Source: Chloroflexota bacterium
GTDB taxonomy: Bacteria > Chloroflexota > Chloroflexia > Chloroheliales > Chloroheliaceae
Direction of reading: 5' to 3'
DNA: 64,000 nt
Assembly: GCA_028287745.1 (NCBI GenBank)
Contig: JAQBPB010000090.1
Location: forward strand, 87,962 to 151,961
The notes beneath the pieces were generated by a model, which was not told the origin of the DNA, did not search any database, and saw only the letters and a program-made list of their open reading frames with translations. A program made the position numbers and the translations under genes. Every line of letters begins with the position of its first letter. The stretch's first letter is position 1. Of the stretch, positions 44,087 to 53,000 are shown piece after piece.

Positions 44087-45652
44087 ATGACAATGATGGC
44101 TTCTTCGCCGTCGCAAGCTGAACTGCCGAATCCCCTTCGTCAAGGGATTCGGCAGGAGCGTGTGCCGGAACCATGTACGATGATTATTTTTGGTGCTACC
44201 GGCGACTTAACGCACCGGAAGTTAATCCCGGCCCTGTACAACCAGGCCCTGGAAAGACGTTTACCGCCAAATTTCAACATGGTTGGGTTTGCCCGCCGCC
44301 CCTATAATGACGAGACTTTTCAGCAGGAAGCGCTGAATTCCATTAACAAATTCTCCCGGCGTCGCCCGGTTCAACCGGCGGTCTGGGACCAGTTCGGCAA
44401 GAACATTCATTATGTCCAGAGTGATTTCACCAACCCGGAAGGCTATAAAAAGTTGGCCGAAACCCTGGACAAAATTGATGAGGAAAGCGGTACCCGTGGT
44501 AATCGCCTGTTCTACCTCTCTACCAACCCGGACGACTACCCGACCATTGTCCAAAACCTGGGTAAAGTCGGACTGGATAAAACCAAAAACTCCAATTCCT
44601 GGGTCCGGATTATCGTGGAGAAACCCTTTGGCTTTGACCTTCCTTCGGCTCTCAAGCTGAACGAAACCATCGCCAGTGTCTTTCACGAAAACCAGATCTA
44701 TCGTATAGACCACTACCTGGGCAAAGAAACCGTTCAGAATATTTTGGTGTTCCGCTTTGCCAACAGTATCTTTGAACCGCTCTGGAACCGCCAGTACGTT
44801 GACCATATCCAGATTATCGTTTCCGAGGAACTCGGCGTGGAAGGGCGCGGCCCCTACTATGACGAGTCCGGCGCTATCCGCGACATGGTCCAGAACCACA
44901 TGATGCAGGTCTTAAGCCTTATCTGTATGGAACCGCCTTCTAACTTTGAAGCTAACGCGGTCCGTGATGAAAAGGTTAAAGTTCTGCGGGCTATCGCGCC
45001 CCTGACCCCTGACGACGTAGTTGAGCGCACCGTGCGCGGCCAGTACGGGCCGGGCATGATCAATGGTGAGCCGGTGCCGGGCTACCGCGAAGAAGAACGC
45101 GTCCCACCTGAGACCATAACCGAAACCTATGTTGCCATCAAGTTATTCGTGGATAACTGGCGCTGGGCCGGGGTCCCCATTTACCTGCGGACCGGCAAGC
45201 GCTTGCCCAAGCGCACCAGTGAAGTGGCCCTTCAGTTTAAACCGGTGCCGCACGGCCTGTTCAGCCAGCCGGGCGAACCACCGATTGAGCCGAACGTGCT
45301 GGCCCTGCAAATTCAGCCCAACGAAGGTATTTCCCTGAAGTTCGGTGCAAAGGTGCCAGGCCCGACCATGAACATCCGGCCGGTGACAATGGATTTCCGC
45401 TTCGGCCAGAGCTTCGGGGTTGCCGCCGCCGACGCTTACGAACGCCTGATCCTGGATGCCATGCTGGGTGACTCCACCCTCTTCGCCCGCCGCGACGAAG
45501 TTGAGCAAGCCTGGGCGATTGTTACTTCAATCATTGATGGCTGGAAGTTGCACATGCCGCCTAAATTCCCGAACTACGAAGCGGGAACCTGGGGGCCTCA
45601 TGAAGCCGATGAACTGATCGAGCGCGACGGCCGTCGCTGGCGCAGACTTTAA
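44087..45652 (+). CDS. zwf: Glucose-6-phosphate 1-dehydrogenase
   Basis: 521 residues from ATG 44087, which has AAGGAAG 9 nt upstream; the in-frame ATG at 44027 lies inside gnd and is rejected. The coenzyme loop IIFGATGDLTHRKL starts near residue 33 and the substrate site is RIDHYLGKETVQNI with the catalytic His region. NADP-linked oxidation of glucose-6-P to the lactone is expected. With opcA next, activity is probably modulated by OpcA as in cyanobacteria and actinobacteria. Confidence 0.97.
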   Translation: MTMMASSPSQAELPNPLRQGIRQERVPEPCTMIIFGATGDLTHRKLIPALYNQALERRLPPNFNMVGFARRPYNDETFQQEALNSINKFSRRRPVQPAVWDQFGKNIHYVQSDFTNPEGYKKLAETLDKIDEESGTRGNRLFYLSTNPDDYPTIVQNLGKVGLDKTKNSNSWVRIIVEKPFGFDLPSALKLNETIASVFHENQIYRIDHYLGKETVQNILVFRFANSIFEPLWNRQYVDHIQIIVSEELGVEGRGPYYDESGAIRDMVQNHMMQVLSLICMEPPSNFEANAVRDEKVKVLRAIAPLTPDDVVERTVRGQYGPGMINGEPVPGYREEERVPPETITETYVAIKLFVDNWRWAGVPIYLRTGKRLPKRTSEVALQFKPVPHGLFSQPGEPPIEPNVLALQIQPNEGISLKFGAKVPGPTMNIRPVTMDFRFGQSFGVAAADAYERLILDAMLGDSTLFARRDEVEQAWAIVTSIIDGWKLHMPPKFPNYEAGTWGPHEADELIERDGRRWRRL

Positions 45653-45678
45653 CCTGGCTTTGAGGATGTCCCGAAACA

Positions 45679-45723
45679 GCGGCTTAAAAAGGGTAATTCA
45701 AAAATTCCCCTCTTTTAAGCCGC
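45679..45723 (+). promoter_or_regulatory. Long intercistronic hairpin between zwf and opcA
   Basis: GCGGCTTAAAA (45679-45689) pairs perfectly with TTTTAAGCCGC (45713-45723); the inner part AGGGTAATT/AATTCCCCT extends the pairing with mismatches. No T-run follows on the plus strand, so it is not a classical terminator. It may stabilise the upstream mRNA or be an RNase site. Confidence 0.65.
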
Positions 45724-45762
45724 CTGTCTCACTCTTCAGCTCGTTTGAGAAGGGGGTTTACT

Positions 45763-47019
45763 TTGAGTGAAATTGTAACTGATAATTCAAAAAACGGTGT
45801 ATCAAAAGAAACCCTGGTCAGTACTGCAACTTTGACCGAAGCCGGGGTCGTAGACGAAGTATCCCTGGTTATCGAGCAAGGGGAAGCCAGGGAAGTTAGC
45901 CTTACCGATATTGAAAAGGGCCTCACCACCCTCTGGCAGAGCGCCGCGAAACCCCGCGCCGGTGAGGAAGAACCCCCGGTCAGCCGGGCCTGCGTCTTTA
46001 ACCTGGTCATTTGCGTTAATGGCGACACCCAGTTAGCCGGAGTTACCGAGGTTATCGCCAGTATTACCTGGTCCTACCCTTGCCGCGCCATTGTACTGGT
46101 CCGCAAACCGGAAGAACCCACCTCTCCCATTACCGCTTCAATCTCGGCCCACTGCCAGTTACCAACTTCCACCGGCAAGAAAGTCTGCTGCGAACAAATC
46201 ACGGTCACCGGCCGGGGTGAGTCGGCTAAAGGTCTGTGGAGTATGGTGCTGCCCCTGCTGGTGCCCGATTTGCCGGTTATGCTCTGGTGGCCCATCGAGC
46301 CGCCCCTGAATGAACCCTTATTCACCCGCCTGGTTAAGACCGCCGACCGCTTGATTTTCGACTCTCGCACCTTTGCCCGGGCCAGCCAGACTTTCGCCCG
46401 TCTGGCCGGATTTTCTCAGGATATAAACAAAGACACCGCCTTTAGCGACCTATCCTGGTCCCGCCTTACTCCCTGGCGCAATACCCTGGCCCAGTTTTTC
46501 GATAACCCGGAGATGCGGCCTTTCCTGCATCATATTTCCAATGTCGAAATTCACTACGAAGCCCCCTATGACGATGAGCATCCCAATTTCGCGGAAGCTT
46601 TATTGCTGGTGGGCTGGCTGGCGAGCCAGTTGGGCTGGCAGCCCGCCTTCACTTTACAGCGCAAGGGGTCAAATGCTACCCTTATCTTGAACCAGGCTGG
46701 TGCCCCCCTGACCATCCATTTCAACGGCCACAACGAACGCAAGGACGAAATAGGCGGCATTACCAAAATTAAATTGGAAGCCTACACCCTGGATAAATAC
46801 CACACCGTCCTGAATACCGCGACCTTTGTGGTTGAGCTTACCAACGATTTCGAACGGGCCATCACCAGCATTACCCTGGATGACAACCCGCCGCTAACCG
46901 GCAGCGTCCTTTTCCCGCAGCGCGATACCACCGAGCTGCTTTGCGAGGACCTTAATGTCGTCCGGCGCGACCAACTTTTTGAAGCGGCCCTGGCCCTGGC
47001 CGGGCGCTTCAGCCACTAG
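45763..47019 (+). CDS. opcA: Glucose-6-phosphate dehydrogenase assembly protein OpcA
   Basis: 418 residues from TTG 45763, preferred over the TTG at 45745 because AGAAGGGGG lies 5 nt upstream. Matches the OpcA family: VFNLVICVNGDTQ, SHCQ-type centre around SISAHCQLPTSTGKKVCCEQ, then LWSMVLPLLVPDLPVMLWWP and SDLSWSRLTPWRNTLAQFFD. OpcA is an allosteric effector needed for full G6PDH activity in cyanobacteria. It lies between zwf and pgl. The hairpin at 45679 is immediately upstream. Confidence 0.92.
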   Translation: MSEIVTDNSKNGVSKETLVSTATLTEAGVVDEVSLVIEQGEAREVSLTDIEKGLTTLWQSAAKPRAGEEEPPVSRACVFNLVICVNGDTQLAGVTEVIASITWSYPCRAIVLVRKPEEPTSPITASISAHCQLPTSTGKKVCCEQITVTGRGESAKGLWSMVLPLLVPDLPVMLWWPIEPPLNEPLFTRLVKTADRLIFDSRTFARASQTFARLAGFSQDINKDTAFSDLSWSRLTPWRNTLAQFFDNPEMRPFLHHISNVEIHYEAPYDDEHPNFAEALLLVGWLASQLGWQPAFTLQRKGSNATLILNQAGAPLTIHFNGHNERKDEIGGITKIKLEAYTLDKYHTVLNTATFVVELTNDFERAITSITLDDNPPLTGSVLFPQRDTTELLCEDLNVVRRDQLFEAALALAGRFSH

Positions 47020-47042
47020 GGTTAGCAGGGAATAACTATTTT

Positions 47043-47816
47043 ATGAAAAACCAACCTGACTACGAGCTGCTAATTCTACCTTCCGGGGCTGATGTTGCCC
47101 GGGAAGGTGCCGCCCGCTTTGCCGCCCTGGCGAAAGCCGCTATCGCTCAAAACGGCCGCTTTACGGTGGCCCTCTCCGGCGGTACTACTCCGCGTGACCT
47201 TTTCCAGATCCTGGCTGCGCCGCCTTACCACGACAGCCTCGACTGGTCCAAAGTCTATATTTTCTTTGGCGATGAACGGACGGTTCCACCCGGCGACCCG
47301 GATAGCAATTTCCGCATGGCCGATGAAACTCTCCTGAGCCAGGTGCCTATCCCGCCTGAAAATATCTTCCGGATGCGCGGCGAAGCACCGCCTGCTGAAG
47401 CCGCCGCCGAATACGCCCGCCAGTTGCGGGACTTCTTTCACCTGAGTCAGGCCGGTGGCGCTTCGCCTGAAAGCTATCCCCGGTTGGACCTGGTGCTTCT
47501 CGGCATGGGGCCTGACGGCCATACCGCCTCGCTCTTCCCCGGCACCGCCGCTCTGCAAGAACGCTCCAAACCGGTCACACATAATTTTGTGTCCAAGCTG
47601 AATACCAACCGCTTGACCCTGACCGCCCCGGCCATCAACCGGGCGGCCAACATCATATTTTTAGTCGCAGGCGACTCCAAGGCCCCCGCCCTTAAAGAGG
47701 TTTTGGAGGGCGAATACCAGCCGCAGGTTTACCCCAGCCAGCTTATCCGGCCCAGCCAGGGCCAGTTGATCTTCCTGGTGGACCAGGCCGCCGCCGCCCA
47801 ACTCAAGAAAGGATAA
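47043..47816 (+). CDS. pgl: 6-phosphogluconolactonase
   Basis: 257 residues of the DevB/SOL family: FTVALSGGTTPRDLFQIL, FFGDERTVPPGDPDSNFRMA and LDLVLLGMGPDGHTASLFPG. It hydrolyses 6-phosphogluconolactone made by Zwf, completing the oxidative branch. ATG 47043 lies 23 bp after opcA and the SUFU-domain gene follows after 16 bp, so all three are cotranscribed. Confidence 0.95.
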   Translation: MKNQPDYELLILPSGADVAREGAARFAALAKAAIAQNGRFTVALSGGTTPRDLFQILAAPPYHDSLDWSKVYIFFGDERTVPPGDPDSNFRMADETLLSQVPIPPENIFRMRGEAPPAEAAAEYARQLRDFFHLSQAGGASPESYPRLDLVLLGMGPDGHTASLFPGTAALQERSKPVTHNFVSKLNTNRLTLTAPAINRAANIIFLVAGDSKAPALKEVLEGEYQPQVYPSQLIRPSQGQLIFLVDQAAAAQLKKG

Positions 47817-47832
47817 ACCGGCCGGGCCGGAA

Positions 47833-48606
47833 ATGCCCCATAACGGCTTTCCGGCCCCGTTTGTCAAAATGTCTGAAAATACTCTCGATTTTAACAAAAT
47901 GTTGTGGTTCCAGGACATCTGGCGCGACCGCGAAGAACGCGCTTATCCTGAACTGTTCGGCAAGTTACCTGATTCCCTGATTCCGCTGCGCGCCGAAAAG
48001 CTCCGCTCCATCCTCGGCCCAGGCGTCACTATTGACAATAACTGGCTCCATCACGCGGTTGTCGAAGTCGCCCCCAACCAGCAGCACGCCGATTGGCTGT
48101 ACGTCACCACTGGCATGAGCCAGCCCTGGAAGATTGACGACCCGGATAAGCTGGACCGCAACGGTTACAGCGGCCAGGGTTTTGAAATGGTCCTGCGCAC
48201 CCACGCCCGCGCCGGGTGGGCCGTGGATGTCCTCCACGCCCTGATGGCCTACCAGCTTGGGGTCTACCACGAAATAAAGCGCGGCAAGCTGTTTGAATAC
48301 TATGATTGGATGCCCCTGAACGGTCCCATCAGCCCGAACCACCCTGATACCGAGGTGCGCGGCATGTTCATCAGCCGACCTCAGGACTTCCCGGCCCGTT
48401 TTGAACTGCGCTCCGGCCAGGTTGATTTACTGCAGATTGTCGGCATCACCGGCCCAGAACTGGCCTATGGCCTCAGCCTGGGTATGGGTCGCCTGGAAAA
48501 ACTGCTCTTCGCCCAGGGCGCGGCCCCGACCACCGACCCGGCCCGCTCCACCATTGAGCTGCCCCAGACCTTCGGCCTGCCGCCCCAGATCGCCACTCGT
48601 TTTTAA
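47833..48606 (+). CDS. Suppressor-of-fused (SUFU) domain protein
   Basis: Up to 257 residues. Features of bacterial SUFU-domain proteins: VVEVAPNQQHADWLYVTTGMS, GFEMVLRTHARAGWAVDVLH and near the end VDLLQIVGITGPELAYGLS. The domain is a protein-interaction module; in bacteria many are immunity-type or unassigned. The gene is the last of the cluster, 16 bp after pgl. The start is unsure: ATG 47833, 47869 and 47899 are in frame and none has a clear Shine-Dalgarno. A metabolic role here is only suggested by position. Confidence 0.75.
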   Translation: MPHNGFPAPFVKMSENTLDFNKMLWFQDIWRDREERAYPELFGKLPDSLIPLRAEKLRSILGPGVTIDNNWLHHAVVEVAPNQQHADWLYVTTGMSQPWKIDDPDKLDRNGYSGQGFEMVLRTHARAGWAVDVLHALMAYQLGVYHEIKRGKLFEYYDWMPLNGPISPNHPDTEVRGMFISRPQDFPARFELRSGQVDLLQIVGITGPELAYGLSLGMGRLEKLLFAQGAAPTTDPARSTIELPQTFGLPPQIATRF

Positions 48607-48640
48607 CTCTAAAAAGTTTTTCAAATCCCAGTAAACTAAA

Positions 48641-48671
48641 AGCGGGTTGTGGTATCGCTCCACAACCCGCT
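48641..48671. terminator. Bidirectional terminator closing the pentose-phosphate cluster and scoAB
   Basis: Perfect 12-bp stem AGCGGGTTGTGG (48641-48652) / CCACAACCCGCT (48660-48671), flanked by A-rich and T/A-rich sides, 34 bp after the SUFU gene and 66 bp after the scoB stop of the opposite strand. Confidence 0.85.
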
Positions 48672-48737
48672 AAAAATCCCCCAAATAACCGTCATCAGGC
48701 CAGGGCCTGTCCCATCAGAGCTGGCCTCTTTTAAGAC

Positions 48738-49424
48738 TTAAGCCCCGACCGGCTGGTTATGGCTCTCTTCCAGGGTAATTCCCCGGACGTTTTCGGCAAC
48801 CTTCAAAGGCGCCCCGGTCTTTGCGACCACTTCCTCGACGGTCGTATCCGGCGCGACCTCTACCAGCACCAGGCCCTCCGGCGTTACGTCAATCACGGCC
48901 AGGTCGGTGATAATCCGGTTAATAACTTTCTGGCCGGTCAGCGGCAGGTTGCAGTCTGCCAGGATTTTCGGCTCGCCTTTTTTGCTGACATGTTCCATCA
49001 AAGCAATAACCCGTTTAGCGCCCACCGCCAGGTCCATCGCTCCGCCCATACCCTTGACCATCTGGCCGGGAATAGTCCAGTTTGCCAGGTCGCCGTTTGC
49101 CGAAACCTGCATTGCGCCCAGAATAGCCAGGTCAATATGGCCGCCCCGGATCATCCCGAAACTATCCGAACTGCTAAAAATCGAAGCCCCTTTGACCATC
49201 GTCACGGTCTGTTTTCCGGCGTTAATCAAGTCGGCGTCTTCTTCACCCTCGTATGGGAAAGGCCCGATACCCAGCAGACCGTTTTCCGAATGCAGAAAAA
49301 CGTCCACCCCTTCCGGGATATAATTCGCAACCAGGGTCGGTAAACCAATCCCCAGATTTACATAATACCCGTCCAGTAGTTCCTGGGCGGCCCGTTGGGC
49401 CATTTGAGTGCGCGACAGCGGCAT
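48738..49424 (-). CDS. scoB: 3-oxoacid CoA-transferase subunit B
   Basis: 228 residues from ATG 49424 (AGGAGC 6 nt upstream); a longer frame to 49565 lies inside scoA and is rejected. Family I CoA-transferase beta subunit: NLGIGLPTLVANYIPEG, the catalytic Glu in LHSENGLLGIGPFP, MIRGGHIDLAILGAMQV and GMGGAMDLAVGAKRVI. With ScoA it moves CoA from succinyl-CoA to acetoacetate or a related acid. 22 bp after scoA. Confidence 0.94.
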   Translation of the reverse strand: MPLSRTQMAQRAAQELLDGYYVNLGIGLPTLVANYIPEGVDVFLHSENGLLGIGPFPYEGEEDADLINAGKQTVTMVKGASIFSSSDSFGMIRGGHIDLAILGAMQVSANGDLANWTIPGQMVKGMGGAMDLAVGAKRVIALMEHVSKKGEPKILADCNLPLTGQKVINRIITDLAVIDVTPEGLVLVEVAPDTTVEEVVAKTGAPLKVAENVRGITLEESHNQPVGA

Positions 49425-49446
49425 CTTTGTGCTCCTCTTAGTTTTG

Positions 49447-50151
49447 CTAAACTTTCTCTCTGGTGCGCAGGGTGCGCTGCTCAATCGGTTTCTGGTAGTC
49501 CTTGCCCTGGATGATGCGCTGGACAAAGATACCGGGCGTGTGAATCTGGTCCGGGTCCAGTTCACCAGTTTCGACCAGGATTTCCACCTCGGCGATAGTA
49601 ATCTTTCCGGCGGTCGCCATCATCGGGTTAAAGTTACGGGAGGTCATCCGGTAGATCAGGTTCCCGGCCTTATCGCCCTTCCAGGCTTTAACAAAAGCAT
49701 AATCGGATCGCAGCCCGGTTTCCAACACGCATAACTTACCGTTAATCTCGCGGACTTCTTTGCCTTCGGCGATTACCGTACCCACACCGGTCGGAGTATA
49801 AAACCCTTCTATACCGGCTCCACCGGCCCGGATCCGTTCGGCCAGAGTGCCTTGCGGGTTCAACTCCACTTCAACTTCCCCGGAAAGCATCTGGCGCTCA
49901 AAGATCTTATTCTCGCCCACATAGCTGGCGATGACTTTCTTAATAAGCCGGTCTTTCAGCAAAAAGCCCAGACCGAAATTGTCTGTACCGCAGTTATTAC
50001 TGATAACGGTCAGGTCTTTGACCCCTTTTTCATGCAGGGCCTTGATCAGGTTTTCAGGATTACCGGAAAGTCCAAATCCACCAAACATCGCAGTCACGCC
50101 GTCAGTGACATCTGCAACCGCCTCTTCCGCAGTTGCATATACTTTATTCAT
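49447..50151 (-). CDS. scoA: 3-oxoacid CoA-transferase subunit A
   Basis: 234 residues: TAMFGGFGLSGNPENLI (glycine-rich CoA loop), LTVISNNCGTDNFGLG, GGAGIEGFYTPTGVGT and NPMMATAGKITIAEVE. Pairs with ScoB immediately downstream. It lets the cell activate or release acetoacetate-type acids at the expense of succinyl-CoA, linking to the 2-oxoglutarate enzymes elsewhere in the window. ATG 50151; the upstream region is 950 bp without genes. Confidence 0.95.
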   Translation of the reverse strand: MNKVYATAEEAVADVTDGVTAMFGGFGLSGNPENLIKALHEKGVKDLTVISNNCGTDNFGLGFLLKDRLIKKVIASYVGENKIFERQMLSGEVEVELNPQGTLAERIRAGGAGIEGFYTPTGVGTVIAEGKEVREINGKLCVLETGLRSDYAFVKAWKGDKAGNLIYRMTSRNFNPMMATAGKITIAEVEILVETGELDPDQIHTPGIFVQRIIQGKDYQKPIEQRTLRTREKV

Positions 50152-50331
50152 GCTTAGGTCAACCTCCCCTTTTCGTTAAGAGAATAACGTTACCCATAGA
50201 TCTAACTTTTTACGTCCAACATTGAACGGGTTTGGCTATCCGTTAAACGCCGAATTACTTACTTTTATTCCAGGACTACTTTTAACAGGTGTTTGACCTT
50301 AAATTTAACACTCCCTGAAAAAACCGTCAAT

Positions 50332-50361
50332 AAAAAAGGCTATGCTCCAATCCGCATAGCC
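50332..50361 (-). terminator. Orphan leftward terminator
   Basis: Stem GGCTATGC (50338-50345) / GCATAGCC (50354-50361); the As at 50332-50337 give a U-run only on the minus strand. No leftward gene lies within 700 bp to its right, so it has no obvious client. Confidence 0.75.
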
Positions 50362-50506
50362 CTTCTACCCCCAATGTTGTTCCTTTTAACCTTCCCAACA
50401 ACTCTTTCTTCCCTGTAGCTCCACTACCTCAAACCATACCACGAAACTCAGCCAGCACCCCTATCCTTACTGTCATCCCAAAGAGGCTGCATCCTACTTT
50501 AACCGT

Positions 50507-50712
50507 GTCATCCTGTTGGAGGCCGTACCAGCCAACCCAGATTCAGGAGGAACCGCCGACACCGGGATCTCAAGCCGTTGGCCCGAACGCAAAGGCGAAA
50601 ACTTTCCCGGTACTGAGGCAGGAAAGAATCGTCCTAACTCATTCACAAAAAGGACACTCGCCACCGGCACTCAGGGAGTACCCGGATTCCTCGACTGCGC
50701 TCGGAATGACAG
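50507..50712. repeat. Dispersed repeat, copy 1
   Basis: Begins GTCATCCTGTTGGAGGCCGT and ends CTCGGAATGACAGG, so its two ends are imperfect inverted copies of GTCATYCC. The first ~100 bp is clearly related to 61436-61558. The right end, read on the minus strand, is GTCATTCCGAGCGCAG followed by TCGAGGAATC, a form widespread in several bacterial phyla as a dispersed repeat. Non-coding by inspection. Confidence 0.75.
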
Positions 50713-51099
50713 GGCAAGAGGAGCGACCAGGATTAGCGCACAACAAAAACCGCTACCAGGGTAATCACCCCATACAAACCGTTACCAGAAAAAAGTGAGA
50801 AAGGATTACCAAAAATTTAAGCGGGAACTAGCAAAAGGACACCTTGATTATACATTCAAATCTCTCATTTACCACAGTTAATTTCCACTCACCGTCCGTA
50901 ACGAGCGGTGAGCCACAGCTAACCACCCTGTCCTTGTCTGCCTCCACATGTGACCTTGCCTTTCTAATTGAGGGCCTTCTAAAACTTCCTTAAATCAGGG
51001 CCGGGGGCAGCCTCTTTCAGGAAGCCGCTCTAAAACCGGCCCGATTTAATGTTATAATGGCTTATCCTAGAAACAAACGGGAATTGAAGCGGAAACGGA

Positions 51100-52134
51100 T
51101 TGATTTTTACAAACTACGAACCGGTAAACAATACCAAAAGTCCGGCTGCCGGGGCCGTCTACCATATCGAGAACCTGACCAAAGTTTACGGCAAGGGGAA
51201 AGCCCTCAAGACCGCCAAACCGGCCAACCAGTCTATTGACCTGGACATCCGGCCCGGTGAAGTCTTTGGCTTGCTCGGCAGCAACGGGGCCGGGAAAAGC
51301 ACCCTTATCCGCCAGATGGTCAACCTTGTCGCGCCAACTTCCGGCCGGATTCTCCTCATGGGCCAGGATATCGCCCGCCATCCCGGGGCGGTCACGCGCT
51401 ACGTGGCCTACATGCCCCAGAAACCCCACGCCCTGCTGGACCTGACCGCCGAGGAAGCCATTTACTTTACCGGCCACATGCGCGGCCTAACCCGGCCCGC
51501 CGCCCGGCACGAAGCCAGCCGCCTGGTCGAAGAATGGGGCCTGGGTGACGTTCGCAAGAAAGCCGTCCGCCACCTTTCGGGCGGGCAGCACCGCCTGGTC
51601 AGCCTGGCTGCTACCCTGACCGGAAACCTGCCGGTCTTAATCCTGGACGAACCAACTAACGAACTGGACCCGGCCTTCCGCAAGCAGGTCTGGGAGCAAT
51701 TGGTCCAGGTCAACCAGCGCCAGGGCACCACCATTATCCTGGTGACGCACAACGTCCAGGAAGCCGAACGGGTTATCCAGCGGGTGGCCGTAATGAGCCA
51801 GGCCCGGATTGTCGGCCTGGGCCGGGTCAGCGAGTTGAAAGCCCAGCTAGAGCAGGAAGTCAGCCTGGAACTGTTTCTTAAACCGGACGTAGCCGCCGCC
51901 GCTGAAATTGTCCTCGAAACCCTGACGGGAGCCCGGCGCTTGCAGCCCTTTCAGTGGCGGGTTACCGTCGAACGGGCCGGGGGAGAAGAAGCAATTCACC
52001 GTATTTTGAGCCTGGTGAAGCTGGAACGCCTGGAAGATTTCCGCGTCCATACCACCAGCCTGGAAGATGTATACATGAAGCTGACCGGACACCCAATCTC
52101 AACCGACGATACCGGCCAGGGAAGCCAGGGTTAG
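51100..52134 (+). CDS. ABC-2-type transporter ATP-binding protein
   Basis: 344 residues with Walker A GSNGAGKST, Q-loop YMPQKPHALLDL, signature LSGGQHRLVSL, Walker B LILDEPTNELD and H-loop LVTHNVQEAER. A C-terminal ~100-residue extension with TTSLEDVYMKLTG is typical of ABC-2 exporters of the multidrug or lipid type. The start is TTG at 51100. The permease gene begins 87 bp after. Substrate unknown. Confidence 0.93.
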   Translation: MIFTNYEPVNNTKSPAAGAVYHIENLTKVYGKGKALKTAKPANQSIDLDIRPGEVFGLLGSNGAGKSTLIRQMVNLVAPTSGRILLMGQDIARHPGAVTRYVAYMPQKPHALLDLTAEEAIYFTGHMRGLTRPAARHEASRLVEEWGLGDVRKKAVRHLSGGQHRLVSLAATLTGNLPVLILDEPTNELDPAFRKQVWEQLVQVNQRQGTTIILVTHNVQEAERVIQRVAVMSQARIVGLGRVSELKAQLEQEVSLELFLKPDVAAAAEIVLETLTGARRLQPFQWRVTVERAGGEEAIHRILSLVKLERLEDFRVHTTSLEDVYMKLTGHPISTDDTGQGSQG

Positions 52135-52220
52135 GTCATCTCCCAGGATTTCACGATTATAAAAACTTTAAGCCGGACGCTTTATGCTGTCCGGCCAGGT
52201 TACAAAAATAAGGAAGCCGC

Positions 52221-53000
52221 TTGCTAACGACCGAAACCGACCAATACCGGGCTGACCCGGCCAATCTATCGCCCTTGCGGGTTTTTTGGGATTTGCTTTT
52301 AATACAACTGGCTAACTGGCGTTGGAGCTGGCCTGCCACCATGATTAATGGCTTGCTCGTGCCACTGACGGTCCTGTTTTTCCTTAAAGCCGCCGCCGGG
52401 GACAATCTCGCTTCGGCTGAATTTTTGGTCAGCGGCAACATAATCATTTCTCTGATTTTCACGACTATGTACGGCACCAGCGCCCGCTTTTCATTTATGC
52501 GGACCTTTGGCGTGCTGGACTACTACGCGACCCTGCCGGTTTCCAAGATATTGCTGGTCCTGGCCGTTAACACCAGCTTTCTCATTCTGACCCTGCCCAG
52601 TTCCTTGCTGACCATCCTGATTGCCCAGCTTTTCGGCCTGCAATTTCAGCTAAACATTTTCTTTTTTCTAATCGTGCCGCTGGCTTCTTTTTCGCTCTCG
52701 GCGGTAGGCGCTTTCGTCGGGGTCGCCGCCCCCAACTTCGATACCGCCAACACCATAACCGGCATTTTGCAGTTTTTATTTATGGGCTGCGGGCCGATTC
52801 TCATCCAGGCTGAACGCCTGCCCGACTTCCTGAATGCTATCGGCCGCCTCTTGCCCAGCACCTACGCCGCCGACGCCCTGCGCCATTCCCTGACCGCCAA
52901 CTACGACCTGACTTTTCTGATGGACCTGGCCTTCCTGGTCATCTTTGACTTCCTGGCTATGCTCTTTGTGGCTCGCCGGATGGAGTGGCGGCGCAGCTAG
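52221..53000 (+). CDS. ABC-2-type transporter permease
   Basis: 259 residues with about six hydrophobic helices and the layout of ABC-2 permeases (GDNLASAEFLVSGNIIISLI, GILQFLFMGCGPILI, then IGRLLPSTYAADALRHSL). It forms the channel for the ATPase encoded just upstream. The start is TTG 52221 with AAGGAAG 4 nt upstream. Its last 4 bp overlap the stop of the opposite-strand exporter subunit. Confidence 0.9.
   Translation: MLTTETDQYRADPANLSPLRVFWDLLLIQLANWRWSWPATMINGLLVPLTVLFFLKAAAGDNLASAEFLVSGNIIISLIFTTMYGTSARFSFMRTFGVLDYYATLPVSKILLVLAVNTSFLILTLPSSLLTILIAQLFGLQFQLNIFFFLIVPLASFSLSAVGAFVGVAAPNFDTANTITGILQFLFMGCGPILIQAERLPDFLNAIGRLLPSTYAADALRHSLTANYDLTFLMDLAFLVIFDFLAMLFVARRMEWRRS

Larger units (their letters stand above)
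50152..51099. other. Long gene-free spacer with orphan terminator and dispersed repeat
   Basis: About 950 bp. It carries the leftward terminator at 50332-50361, the repeat at 50507-50712, and the presumed promoters of scoAB and the ABC-2 transporter. Short frames inside lack ribosome sites and family resemblance. Confidence 0.55.

Noticed and set aside
50505..50798. Overlapping frames of 82 and 97 codons
   Set aside because: They lie inside the dispersed repeat, have no ribosome site, and are not matched in the second copy at 61436.
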